NCBI GenBank assembly: GCA_965222535.1
Contig: OZ244957.1
Coordinates: forward strand, 2,697,429 to 2,761,428
Direction: 5' to 3'
Source of the DNA: G965222535 sp965222535
GTDB lineage: Bacteria > Pseudomonadota > Gammaproteobacteria > HK1
Length of the DNA stretch: 64,000 bases
Under the pieces are notes generated by a model that was not told the DNA's origin, ran no database searches, and was given only the letters and a program-made list of their open reading frames with translations. Position numbers and translations under genes: made by a program. Of this stretch, positions 34,258 to 43,477 are shown one piece after another; positions within the stretch are counted from its first letter, which is position 1, and each line of letters opens with the position of its first letter.

Positions 34258-35749
34258 TGGTTATAGGGGGTCGCGCCCTGATTTCCAAGACTGCGCTACT
34301 CACTACCGACAACACGATCAGCGCCATCAGAACAATGTTAATTGTACCGCCGAAGAAGTAAGGCAACGGATCGCCACCGCCAGCCGTCGCTATAGTATAA
34401 CCATAAACAAAATTCTCTTCAGCTATGGGGCCTAGCACAATACCCAGAACTAAGGGGCCGGTGCTGAAACCATACTTACCCAAAACCCACATGGCAGAGC
34501 CTAAAGTCGCCATGATCAGCACGTCTGAGTATGAATTCTGTACACTGTAAGTACCGAATACCGCCAGTACCACGACCCCAGCGGCGAGATAATTATCCGG
34601 CAGCAGAATGATGCGTGCGGCCAAACGACACAATAGCAAACCTAGGATTACCATCAGGATTTGCCCCACAAGCAAGGCATCGATAAAAGTCCACACCACT
34701 TCAGGGTATTTAGTGAATAAGTCTGGTCCTGGGAAAATACCGTGGATCAGCAGGCCGCCCAGTAGCACCGCAGCGGTCGGACTGCCCGGTATGCTCAAGG
34801 TCAGCAACGGCACTAATGAGGGGCCAACCATCGCATTATTAGCCGATTCGGCGGCAATCAACCCTTCCGCTTCGCCTTTGCCGTAGGTCTGCCGCGTAGT
34901 ACTGAATTTACGCGCCTGATCGTAAGCTACCAGCCCGGCAATCTGACCGCCAGCACCCGGGATCAGACCGATAATCACCCCAACAGCGGAACCGATCCCA
35001 AGGACGCGCGGCTTACTGGCTATTTTATGCAGCGCCTCCCATAACGAATGATAAGCCATCTTTTGCATGGACCTGCTGCTGCTCCAGCGTGCCAGCATAT
35101 CAAGCACTTGTGGGATAGCAAACAGCCCCACCAAAGCCGGGATAATATGAACGCCGCCTGTCAGATGCTCGCTGAATGTAAAACGATCAACCCCTTGTAC
35201 GCCATCGTAACCGATCGAAGAAATCCACAACCCGATACAGCCGGCGGCAAGCCCTTTAATAATCGACTCAGAGGACAGCGAGGCGATAACCGTGACCCCC
35301 AGTATAGCCAACCAGAAAAGATGCGACGGGCCAAATACCAAAGCCCACTCGGCCAACACTGGAGTAAAGTATATCAGTATTAGGATTCCTACTATCCCGC
35401 CTATCCCAGAAGCTAAGAAGCTCAATTGCAGCGCCTCGGTGGCACGTCCCTGCTGCGCCATGATGCTACCATCCAAGGTCGTCGCAATATTTGCCGGGGC
35501 ACCCGGGATATTCAGTAAAATAGCACTGACCGCGCCACCGGCGACCGTCGCTGTGTACACCGAACCCAGCAAAATTAAACCAGCGTCTGGTTCCATGTGG
35601 AAAGTAAAAGGCATCAACAACGCCACCGCCATCGTCGGACTCAATCCAGGCAATGCGCCCAATATTAACCCCCCCGCGGTACCTGACACCAGAACCATAA
35701 AATTAAATGGCGTAAACACATTGCCCATATAGATCAAAAACTCAGGCAT
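34235..35749 (-). CDS. tctA: Tripartite tricarboxylate transporter large membrane subunit
   Basis: 504 residues with about twelve membrane segments and the TctA landmarks GLILGALPGLSPTMAVALLMPFTF (given here in part: GALPGLSPTMA), GLIPGAGGQIAGLVAYDQAR, and LTLSIPGSPTAAVLLG. It forms the sodium-coupled channel of the TctABC importer. It is the first gene of the operon, followed by tctB and tctC. Confidence 0.95.
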   Translation of the reverse strand: MPEFLIYMGNVFTPFNFMVLVSGTAGGLILGALPGLSPTMAVALLMPFTFHMEPDAGLILLGSVYTATVAGGAVSAILLNIPGAPANIATTLDGSIMAQQGRATEALQLSFLASGIGGIVGILILIYFTPVLAEWALVFGPSHLFWLAILGVTVIASLSSESIIKGLAAGCIGLWISSIGYDGVQGVDRFTFSEHLTGGVHIIPALVGLFAIPQVLDMLARWSSSRSMQKMAYHSLWEALHKIASKPRVLGIGSAVGVIIGLIPGAGGQIAGLVAYDQARKFSTTRQTYGKGEAEGLIAAESANNAMVGPSLVPLLTLSIPGSPTAAVLLGGLLIHGIFPGPDLFTKYPEVVWTFIDALLVGQILMVILGLLLCRLAARIILLPDNYLAAGVVVLAVFGTYSVQNSYSDVLIMATLGSAMWVLGKYGFSTGPLVLGIVLGPIAEENFVYGYTIATAGGGDPLPYFFGGTINIVLMALIVLSVVSSAVLEIRARPPITSASNKVG

Positions 35750-36323
35750 TTATCGATTTCCTGAAATTAACCTCAAGACACCCTCACCCCCATCCCCCAT
35801 CGCGAATATCCGTGGCGAGGGTCAGGAGAAGGATCTGGAAAGATACGGATTATAACAGTTCGATTTGACCCGCCCGGCGGCAAATAAAGTACACGCCGAA
35901 GCGCCCTACCGAGCTTGAAGAGCGAGTGTTGCGGCTGCAACCATCCCTTAGCTGCATCCCCGCAGCCAAGCGGTTTTGCGGCTTCAGCGACAGGCAAAGC
36001 CGCAAAACTATGATCGCAAAGCACGCATCCTGCGCCACAATAACACGCCAATCGCTACCCTTTTGGATCAGCCGATAGGCTATACTAGGGCACCTAGAAA
36101 AACCAGATAAGCTAGCTTTCCGAGGTGCCATGAGAGGCTTGTCTGTTTTATGAATGATTATAAATCAATGACTTACGTTACAAGCAATCATATCCCTTCT
36201 GCCAAAACCCGATCCCATTTTAGGGTTTCGAAGTCCCCGATCCAGTTATTAAATTGGGCGCAAGGTTATCTCTCGCGCCTCGCAGTTGATGCCTGAATGC
36301 TCATTTTTCGGAGATTATCGCTC
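35750..36323. other. Divergent intergenic region between tctA and ilvD
   Basis: Holds a complete family A element (36088-36239) facing ilvD. The stretch 35870-36085 has coding-like texture on the plus strand (KRPTELEERVLRLQ, then in another frame ARILRHNNTPIATLLDQPIG), suggesting a decayed gene fragment with a frameshift; I do not recognise the family. Confidence 0.45.
36088..36239 (-). repeat. Intergenic element copy 8 (family A, complete)
   Basis: GGGCACCTAGAAAAACC with partner GCTTTCCGAGGTGCC, GAGGCTTGTCTGTTTTATG, ATTATAAATCAATGACTTAC, CCCTTCTGCCAAAACCC and TTAGGGTTTCGAAGTCCCC. The G-tract arm has decayed. The GAAG/GAGG end faces ilvD. Confidence 0.88.
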
Positions 36324-38000
36324 ATGTCTATCAATCGTTACAGCGCACGTATCACTCAACCCAAATCCCAAGGCGCATCACAAGCGCAATTATATGCATT
36401 GGGTTTCACCGAAACCGACATGGACAAGGCTCAGGTTGGCATCGCTAGTGTTTGGTATGAAGGCAACAATTGCAACATGCATCTGCTGGAGCTGGCCGCT
36501 GAGGCCAAACAGGGAGTTGAGGGCAACGACATGAAAGGCCTGCGTTTCAACACCATTGGCGTGTCCGATGGCATGTCTATGGGCACTGAAGGCATGTCCT
36601 TCTCCCTGCAATCACGCGATCTTATCGCCGATTCGATCGAGACCGTGATGCGCGGTCAATGGTATGACGGGTTGATCGCCATTCCGGGCTGCGACAAAAA
36701 CATGCCCGGCTGTCTCATCGCGATGGGGCGCGTCAATCGCCCTGCATTGATGATCTATGGCGGCACGATACGCGCCGGCCACACACGCGCCGGCGAAGTG
36801 GTGGACATTGTCAGCGCATTTCAGAGCTACGGTCAATACCTTGCCAAGCAGATTGACGAGCAGCAACGCCAGGACATCGTACGCCACGCTTGCCCCGGTG
36901 CCGGTGCCTGTGGTGGCATGTACACCGCAAACACGATGGCAACAGCGATTGAAGCGATGGGCATGGCCCTGCCCTACAGCTCATCCACGCCGGCCACCGA
37001 TCCGCAAAAACAACAGGAGTGCAGAAAGGCCAGTGCAGCGATACGGGAACTGATGGAGCAGGATTTGCGTCCCTCCGATATTATGACCGTGGCGGCGTTT
37101 GAAAACGCAATGACAATGGTGATGGCTCTGGGCGGTTCGACAAACGCCGTGCTGCACTTGATTGCAATGGCGCGTGCGGTAGACATAACACTTGAGCTGG
37201 ATGACTTCCAGCGGGTCAGCGAGCGCACTCCTCTTATTGCCAATCTGAAACCCAGTGGTCGCTATGTGATGGAGGATCTGCATAAGGTCGGCGGGGTACC
37301 GGCGGTGATGAAATATCTGCTGGAGGCCGGCCTATTGCACGGCGATTGCATCACCGTCAGCGGTAAAACCGTAAGCGAAAACCTCGCAACCGCATCACCG
37401 CTGGCGAGCGGTCAGTCTGTGATCCATTCCCTTGGCACCCCGATCAAACGCAGCGGTCATATTCGCATCTTACGCGGCAACTTAGCCCCGGGGGGAGCGG
37501 TCGCTAAGATCACCGGCAAAGAAGGCCTCTGCTTCCAAGGACGAGCGAATGTTTTTGACAGCGAAGAAGCGATGTTGAGCGCATTGGAGGATCATCAGAT
37601 TGTCGCCGGTGATGTGGTGGTGATCCGCTACGAAGGACCAAAAGGTGGACCTGGGATGCCCGAGATGTTGACTCCAACCTCGGCGGTGGTAGGGGCCGGA
37701 TTGGGAGACAAGGTTGCTTTAATTACCGATGGTCGCTTTTCCGGCGGGTCGCATGGCTTCATCATCGGTCATGTAGTCCCCGAAGCGCAGGAAGGCGGCC
37801 CCCTTGCTCTGATCGAAACCGGGGATACGATCGCCATTGACGCTGAGCACAACACTCTTTCAGTCAAAGTTAGCGACGAACACATGGCAAAGCGCCGCGC
37901 CAACTGGCAACCACCGCCTTACAAGGAAACCCGCGGCGTCTTGTATAAATACATCAAAAGCGTATCCGATGCCTCGCATGGCTGTGTAACCGATGAGTAG
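36324..38000 (+). CDS. ilvD: Dihydroxy-acid dehydratase
   Basis: 558 residues. It dehydrates 2,3-dihydroxy acids in valine and isoleucine synthesis. Three cysteines, Cys50 (EGNNCN), Cys123 (PGCDKNMPGC) and Cys196 (GAGACGG), are spaced as in the [2Fe-2S] type of the IlvD/Edd family, which is shorter than the E. coli form. The ATG at 36324 has a GGAGA about ten bases upstream, favouring it over the ATG at 36297. No other ilv gene is adjacent. Confidence 0.95.
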   Translation: MSINRYSARITQPKSQGASQAQLYALGFTETDMDKAQVGIASVWYEGNNCNMHLLELAAEAKQGVEGNDMKGLRFNTIGVSDGMSMGTEGMSFSLQSRDLIADSIETVMRGQWYDGLIAIPGCDKNMPGCLIAMGRVNRPALMIYGGTIRAGHTRAGEVVDIVSAFQSYGQYLAKQIDEQQRQDIVRHACPGAGACGGMYTANTMATAIEAMGMALPYSSSTPATDPQKQQECRKASAAIRELMEQDLRPSDIMTVAAFENAMTMVMALGGSTNAVLHLIAMARAVDITLELDDFQRVSERTPLIANLKPSGRYVMEDLHKVGGVPAVMKYLLEAGLLHGDCITVSGKTVSENLATASPLASGQSVIHSLGTPIKRSGHIRILRGNLAPGGAVAKITGKEGLCFQGRANVFDSEEAMLSALEDHQIVAGDVVVIRYEGPKGGPGMPEMLTPTSAVVGAGLGDKVALITDGRFSGGSHGFIIGHVVPEAQEGGPLALIETGDTIAIDAEHNTLSVKVSDEHMAKRRANWQPPPYKETRGVLYKYIKSVSDASHGCVTDE

Positions 38001-38065
38001 CGATCGCCTCAATCAGCACCTTGGCACAACGCACCCTGATCGTTTCTCAACGCAGGCCTTCTGAC

Positions 38066-39022
38066 ATGCAGCACGTTACGGTGAACGGTCGGATTTGCCC
38101 GCTGAGCTATCGCTATCGCCCCGAGCATCTGGCACGTGATCCTGATCTTGAAGCGGAGACCCTGTATGTGATCGGCGGGTTGTACGGTAACGATTTAGCG
38201 CTGGCTGAACTGAACCGCTTAGCCGCCACTGAAGCGGCACCAGTGCAATTTGTATTCAATGGTGATTTCAATTGGTTCAATGCCGAGTCCGAGTGGTTTG
38301 CAACGCTCAATGAGCAAGTGCTTGTCCACACCGTCACCAGTGGCAACGTAGAGCGCGAGATCGCAGATCCGGGCGATGGCGCTGGCTGCGGTTGCGCCTA
38401 CCCAGAGTGGGTTGACGACGATACTGTGATGCGCTCAAACCGCATCTTACAGCGCTTACAGATTGCCGCCCAGCCTTACCCTCAATTGCGCGCATCATTA
38501 CACGCCCTGCCGTTTACCTTGGTCGCGGCAGTAGGTGAAGCACGGGTGGTCATTGTGCATGGCGATGCAGAGTCATTGGCTGGCTGGGGATTTGCTAGGG
38601 AATCATTATCCCTGCCAAAAAATATAGTGCGTATCAAACGCTGGTTCAGACAAGCAAACGCTGATATATTCGCCAGTTCGCATACCTGCGCTCCAGTGTG
38701 CCGCTCTCTTTCGGTGCTTGGAAAGCAGCGGGCGCTGATTAATAACGGCACCGCTGGAATGCCGAATTTCGCCCATACCCGCTTTGGCGTGATGTCTCGC
38801 ATATCAACCCGCCCCTGTGAGCTGAAAGAGCGCATCTATGGAGTGAAGGTCGGCGACGTGCATGTGGATGCAATGGCTGTGCATTATGATCATGACGCAT
38901 GGTGCCGGCGTTTCTGCTCGGTTTGGCCTCCCAACTCATTGGCTGATCGCAGCTATGGGGATCGCATTCGCTACGGCACGGCATTACCAATAACCACCCT
39001 GCAAGCCGAAGCAGCCAATTAA
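38066..39022 (+). CDS. Calcineurin-like metallophosphoesterase-fold protein
   Basis: 318 residues from the ATG at 38066 (a TTG at 38021 would add 15). Motifs occur in the right order for a metallophosphoesterase: YVIGGLYGN (usually D-x-HGN), FNGDFNW (usually GDxxD), TSGNVERE (GNHE), IVHGDAES and FASSHTCAP (GHTH). Several usual metal ligands are substituted: the first Asp/His and the asparagine-histidine pair have become GGLYG and GNVE. It may therefore use a modified site or be a divergent phosphatase. The substrate is unknown. It is probably cotranscribed with ilvD. Confidence 0.65.
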   Translation: MQHVTVNGRICPLSYRYRPEHLARDPDLEAETLYVIGGLYGNDLALAELNRLAATEAAPVQFVFNGDFNWFNAESEWFATLNEQVLVHTVTSGNVEREIADPGDGAGCGCAYPEWVDDDTVMRSNRILQRLQIAAQPYPQLRASLHALPFTLVAAVGEARVVIVHGDAESLAGWGFARESLSLPKNIVRIKRWFRQANADIFASSHTCAPVCRSLSVLGKQRALINNGTAGMPNFAHTRFGVMSRISTRPCELKERIYGVKVGDVHVDAMAVHYDHDAWCRRFCSVWPPNSLADRSYGDRIRYGTALPITTLQAEAAN

Positions 39023-39061
39023 AGAACCTTAGGGTGCCGGCACCGGTTAATAAAAAAACTG

Positions 39062-39724
39062 TTACACCGACGATGCTTGATATAAGCCGAAAACCAACCC
39101 TAGCAGTCCACCCAACACACCGCCCCAGATCACCAGCCAACCGAGGTGTTTTTCGATCATTTGGAGTAGAATATCGCGGACTTTGCTAGGCGTCAGCTCA
39201 TTTAATCGAGCTTCAAGAAGCTGCTCTATTTTAGCGTGTAGCGCATCGGCAGACTGCGCATCATCCAAGCTGCCGCCGAGTTCTTCCTGGACCAGTTCTT
39301 TCAGTACCCGGGTTAGATTCGGTTTCAGTGGGAGTAATGCTTTTCGCCCGCCTGCCAGCACCAGCAGGCGACCTAACGGGGATGCCTCAATCGCATCGCA
39401 TAAGCGCTCGAAAGCCGCATCGTAATCAATGCGGTCAAACCAGTTGTTATCACTCGCAAGACGGCGTAAGTGTTCAGTGGTAAAGAATTGCTGCAGCAGT
39501 AAATCGCGAATCGCTGCTATAAACGCTGCAAAATTGCGCGGGATGACCCCAGAGCCGTACAGTAACGGTACGCGATAAAACAACATGTGAATCGCCAACC
39601 AGTTGGTCAGTGCGCCTGAAGCGGCAAATACACCTATACTGAAAATGATCCCGTGATCAGGCGTGTTATAACCAATCGCAACGATCAATAGCGCTATTAT
39701 GATTGTGAGCTTATTACTGGACAT
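39062..39724 (-). CDS. DUF445 membrane protein
   Basis: About 220 residues. There is an N-terminal membrane segment, the conserved GALTNWLAIHMLFYRVP motif of DUF445 (YheB/YjiN-like) proteins, a helical middle, and a C-terminal membrane segment (WLVIWGGVLGGLLGLVFGL). The function is not established. The ATG at 39724 (MSSNKL) is preferred to 39742. It is convergent with the phosphoesterase gene and divergent from cdsA. Confidence 0.85.
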   Translation of the reverse strand: MSSNKLTIIIALLIVAIGYNTPDHGIIFSIGVFAASGALTNWLAIHMLFYRVPLLYGSGVIPRNFAAFIAAIRDLLLQQFFTTEHLRRLASDNNWFDRIDYDAAFERLCDAIEASPLGRLLVLAGGRKALLPLKPNLTRVLKELVQEELGGSLDDAQSADALHAKIEQLLEARLNELTPSKVRDILLQMIEKHLGWLVIWGGVLGGLLGLVFGLYQASSV

Positions 39725-39814
39725 TCTTATCATGCACCGCATTGTCAGTGGTTGAACAAGTCATTGGGCCTGGCACAGTGTCGCTGATAATGTGGACTCC
39801 CGGCTGCTGCCGCC

Positions 39815-40666
39815 GTGAAACAGAGTAACACGTTGGTGACGCACAATACCAAGCAGCGCATCCTCACCGCCGCTATTGCGCTATCGGTTGTAGTATTGGC
39901 GGTATTGTTGCTCCCCGTCGGATGGTTTGCGGTGTTGTTGGCAAGCGCGGTATTGGTAGCCTCCTTTGAGTGGATTACAATGATGCGAAGGGGTATCGGC
40001 AGCATTGCCTGTGCTGGCTACGTTGGATTGACCGGCGCGATGCTATGGTTACTATGGGATCAGGACTTTGCTGGCTTTGACGCGGTATTACTGCTGGCGC
40101 TGGCATGGTGGGTGGGGGCGCTGATCTTGATTGTCCGTTACGAGCGCGGTCATGCTCCGAAGCTGCTGTCAAGCGGCATTACCAGCGTCATCATCGGCTG
40201 GTTATTGCTGTTGCCCGGCTGGGTGGCGTTGATCCAGTTGCATCAGAAAACCAAATCTGGGGACTTTGATATATTACTATTATTGGCGGTGGTGTGGCTT
40301 GCCGATATCAGCGCATATGCCGTCGGGCGGCTTCTTGGACGCCGCCGGCTGGTCCCGCGCACCAGCCCTAACAAAACACTGGAAGGTCTGTGCGGTGCAT
40401 TGGTCGCCGTGCTGGCTTTGATTTCTGGGGTTGCCGTGGTGCGTGACTATGCGCTCCTTGAGTGGTTGGCAAGCTGTGCTTTATGGCTGCCTGTCGTGCT
40501 GTTTTCGGTGTTAGGCGATTTATCCGTGAGCCTCTGCAAGCGGCAGGTGGGAGTCAAAGACAGCGGTACATTTTTTGCCGGCCATGGCGGCATGCTCGAT
40601 CGCATTGACAGCCTGTGCGCCGCGCTGCCGCTATACATTATCAGTGTCGGGGTATTCCGCTTATAA
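39815..40666 (+). CDS. cdsA: Phosphatidate cytidylyltransferase
   Basis: 283 residues and about eight membrane segments. It makes CDP-diacylglycerol from CTP and phosphatidic acid. The C-terminal CDS signature spans LGDLSVSLCKRQVGVKDSGT to the closing GGMLDRIDSLC, with the SPNKTLEGLCGA segment before it. The start looks like GTG at 39815. It is the first gene of cdsA-dxr-rseP-bamA-skp; uppS, usually just upstream, is not present here. Confidence 0.94.
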   Translation: MKQSNTLVTHNTKQRILTAAIALSVVVLAVLLLPVGWFAVLLASAVLVASFEWITMMRRGIGSIACAGYVGLTGAMLWLLWDQDFAGFDAVLLLALAWWVGALILIVRYERGHAPKLLSSGITSVIIGWLLLLPGWVALIQLHQKTKSGDFDILLLLAVVWLADISAYAVGRLLGRRRLVPRTSPNKTLEGLCGALVAVLALISGVAVVRDYALLEWLASCALWLPVVLFSVLGDLSVSLCKRQVGVKDSGTFFAGHGGMLDRIDSLCAALPLYIISVGVFRL

Positions 40667-40689
40667 TGACCACCACAAGGACACACTCC

Positions 40690-41886
40690 ATGCTCTCAAA
40701 AGGATTAGCCATTCTCGGTGCCACCGGCTCTATCGGCGACAGTGCTTTGAGCGTCGTCAGCCATAATCCTGATCGTTACCGGATTATCGCGTTGACAGCG
40801 AACCGCAATGTGGCGAAGATGACGGAGTTGTGCCTGCGGTGGCAACCGCAACTGGCGGTTATGGCAGATGCGCAGGCTGCCGACCAACTGCAACAGCGAT
40901 TGGCGCACGCCGCGCCAAGGGTCACAGTCGCCGGCGGCGACGCCATCAGTAGCGCCGCTGCTCACCCGGAGGTTGATTGTGTCGTAGCGGCGATCACCGG
41001 CGCAGCCAGCCTAATCCCCATCCTCGCGGCGGCGCAGGCCGCTAAACGCATCCTGTTGGCGAGCAAAGAAGCACTGGTCATGTCGGGTCAATTGTTGATT
41101 GACGCCGTCGCTAGGAGCGGTGCCGAGTTACTGCCCATAGACAGTGAACATAACGCGATATTTCAGTGCCTGCCGCTACCGTGCACAACACTGGACGCAC
41201 CTCATGCAGAGGTGAAACGTATTTTACTAACTGCCTCTGGCGGGCCGTTCAGAAAGCATTCCAGCGATAAGATCAACAACGCCACCCTCGCGGACGCCTG
41301 TGCTCATCCGAATTGGACAATGGGAAAGAAAATCTCGATCGACTCGGCAACAATGATGAACAAAGGGTTGGAATTGATAGAGGCCAGTTGGTTGTTTGCC
41401 ATGCCACCAGAGAAAATCGACATAGTCGTACACCCGCAAAGCATTGTGCATTCGATGGTGGAGTACAAGGATGGGGCGGTACTGGCGCAGCTCAGCCAAC
41501 CCGATATGCGACTGCCTATTGCACATGCACTGGCATGGCCTGAGCGCATCGAATCGGGCGTCGATTCACTGGATCTGACCGCTATCGGGCGGCTCGACTT
41601 TGAAGCCCCAGATCTGGATCGGTTTCCGTGCCTGCGATTGGCAATGAAGGTGGCAAAAAGCGGCGGAAGCGCACCAACCATCCTGAATGCCGCCAATGAG
41701 GTGGCGGTGAATGCGTTTATTAACCACCGCCTGCGATTCCCTGAGATCGCCATCGTGAACCAAGCCGTGGTCGAAACGGTAGCCGCTGATCGGGCCGATG
41801 ATATCGATACCATCTTGATGTTTGACGCCAAAGCGCGGGATACCGCGGAATACGTGATCAGCACGCTTACGGCGGGACGTTGTTGA
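40690..41886 (+). CDS. dxr: 1-deoxy-D-xylulose-5-phosphate reductoisomerase
   Basis: 398 residues, the standard length. It is the second step of the MEP isoprenoid pathway and NADPH-dependent. NADPH motif GATGSIGDS (residues 10-18), LLASKEALVMSG, metal ligands in LPIDSEHNAIFQ (Asp151, Glu153), TASGGPFR, MGKKISIDSATMMNKGLE and the HPQSIVHSMVEY loop are all intact. The ATG at 40690 begins exactly at the family N-terminus. It is 23 bp after cdsA. Confidence 0.97.
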   Translation: MLSKGLAILGATGSIGDSALSVVSHNPDRYRIIALTANRNVAKMTELCLRWQPQLAVMADAQAADQLQQRLAHAAPRVTVAGGDAISSAAAHPEVDCVVAAITGAASLIPILAAAQAAKRILLASKEALVMSGQLLIDAVARSGAELLPIDSEHNAIFQCLPLPCTTLDAPHAEVKRILLTASGGPFRKHSSDKINNATLADACAHPNWTMGKKISIDSATMMNKGLELIEASWLFAMPPEKIDIVVHPQSIVHSMVEYKDGAVLAQLSQPDMRLPIAHALAWPERIESGVDSLDLTAIGRLDFEAPDLDRFPCLRLAMKVAKSGGSAPTILNAANEVAVNAFINHRLRFPEIAIVNQAVVETVAADRADDIDTILMFDAKARDTAEYVISTLTAGRC

Positions 41887-43268
41887 TGCTTATGACGCTG
41901 GAATTATTATGGTCTTTGTTCTGGTTCATGGTCGCCATCGGCATATTGGTGTCGGTGCATGAATTTGGTCATTTCTGGGTTGCCCGCCGGGCAGGCGTCC
42001 AGGTGATCACGTTCTCCATTGGTTTCGGTCCGGTGCTGTGGCGCTACACCAGCGGCGCTGCTGATGCGACAACCTACCAGATCGCCGCAGTGCCTCTCGG
42101 TGGGTATGTCAAAATGCTGGATGAAAGCGAGGCACCGATCGCGCCAGAGCAACGCCACCGCGCCTTCAACCGCCAGCGATTATCCGTCCGCTGCGCGATT
42201 GTCAGTGCTGGGCCGGTGTTTAACTTGCTGCTGGCGGTGGTCGCCTACTGGCTGATGTTTATGTGGGGGATCAGCGGCTATCGACCGATTGTCGGCGAAG
42301 TACAGCCCGGCTCGATCGCCGCGCAGGCAGGTATTGTTGCCGGAGATCAGATCATCCGCATCGGCGATCGGCGCACCCTCAGTTGGCAAAGCGCGATCCA
42401 AGCCTTCGTTGCTGAATCCCTTGACAGCGAAGATCTCGTGATGGAACTGGGCGATGAACAACAGTTATCACGGATCGTCACCATCAGCGCCGGACAGATT
42501 GATCTGGACCACATCAGCGACGGACGCTTTTTCAACGTTTTCGGGATAACTCCTGCACGGTTGAAACTTCCCCCGGTGATCGGTGAGGTGCAAGCTGGCA
42601 GCCCAGCGGCGCGCGCCGGGCTGCTGCCGGGCGATCGTCTGGAGGCAGCTGATGGTGAAGCCATCAGCGAGTGGGGCAATTGGCGAACCTATATCACACA
42701 ACACCCTGGGCAAACGTTTATCGTCGGTGTGCGTCGCGGCGGCGAACGGCTGCGGTTGTCACTGACGCCGGCGACGGTTACCGAGGCGGGGGTGGCGCAC
42801 GGTCGGATCGGTATCAGCGTTGCACCACCAGACGCCGATGCCCAGCAGCGGTACCGCACAACGGAGCGCTATAACCCGCTGGAGGGGCTATGGCTGGCGC
42901 TAGATAAGACGCTTGAGGTAACGATCTTGACCTTGCGTCTGCTATGGAAGATGGTCACCTTGGAGCTATCGACACGTAACCTCAGTGGACCGTTCAGTAT
43001 CGCTCAATATGCTGGTTTTTCGGCTGACGGGGGCGGGAGCCAATTTCTGCGTTTTATTGCGATCATCAGCATCAGTTTGGGGATCTTGAATTTGCTGCCG
43101 ATCCCCTTATTGGATGGAGGCCATTTGCTGTACTACGGGATCGAAGGGGTGACCGGGCGTCCCGTCTCAGAATCAATCCAATCCATAGGACAACGGTTGG
43201 GGATATTGCTGCTTAGCGGCTTGATGGGGCTGGCGCTTTATAACGATGCGGTGCGCCTGTTCAGCTGA
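41886..43268 (+). CDS. rseP: Site-2 intramembrane protease RseP
   Basis: 460 residues. Zinc motif HEFGH at His25-His29 within the first membrane segment, two periplasmic PDZ domains (about 115-285), and the C-terminal LLPIPLLDGG motif supplying the third zinc ligand. It cleaves the anti-sigma factor RseA to release sigma-E. The ATG at 41886 overlaps the dxr TGA (TGATG), indicating coupled translation. Confidence 0.96.
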   Translation: MLMTLELLWSLFWFMVAIGILVSVHEFGHFWVARRAGVQVITFSIGFGPVLWRYTSGAADATTYQIAAVPLGGYVKMLDESEAPIAPEQRHRAFNRQRLSVRCAIVSAGPVFNLLLAVVAYWLMFMWGISGYRPIVGEVQPGSIAAQAGIVAGDQIIRIGDRRTLSWQSAIQAFVAESLDSEDLVMELGDEQQLSRIVTISAGQIDLDHISDGRFFNVFGITPARLKLPPVIGEVQAGSPAARAGLLPGDRLEAADGEAISEWGNWRTYITQHPGQTFIVGVRRGGERLRLSLTPATVTEAGVAHGRIGISVAPPDADAQQRYRTTERYNPLEGLWLALDKTLEVTILTLRLLWKMVTLELSTRNLSGPFSIAQYAGFSADGGGSQFLRFIAIISISLGILNLLPIPLLDGGHLLYYGIEGVTGRPVSESIQSIGQRLGILLLSGLMGLALYNDAVRLFS

Positions 43269-43301
43269 TTCGCTGCATCCTTTGCTGATGAATCTTCTGA
43301 A

Positions 43302-43453
43302 AGGCACCTCGAAAAACTAAGCAAAGCCAGCTTTCCAAGGCGCTCTCATGCTGTTATGTTTGTGAAAAGGTTTATTAATCAATGGCTTACGAAATTTCTC
43401 ACAGTAACCCTTCCCCCATCTCCCCATCCCATTTCAGGGTTTTTCGAGGTTCC
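43302..43453 (-). repeat. Intergenic element copy 9 (family A), upstream of bamA
   Basis: GGCACCTCGAAAAACTAAGC with partner GCTTTCCAAGGCGC, GTTTATTAATCAATGGCTTAC, CCCTTCCCCCATCTCCCC, ATCCC and TCAGGGTTTTTCGAGGTTCCC. It lies entirely in the rseP-bamA gap and ends 24 bp before the bamA ATG. The open frame of bamA runs back into it. Confidence 0.93.
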
Positions 43454-43477
43454 CTTGGTGCGCTTGTCCCTCGATTA

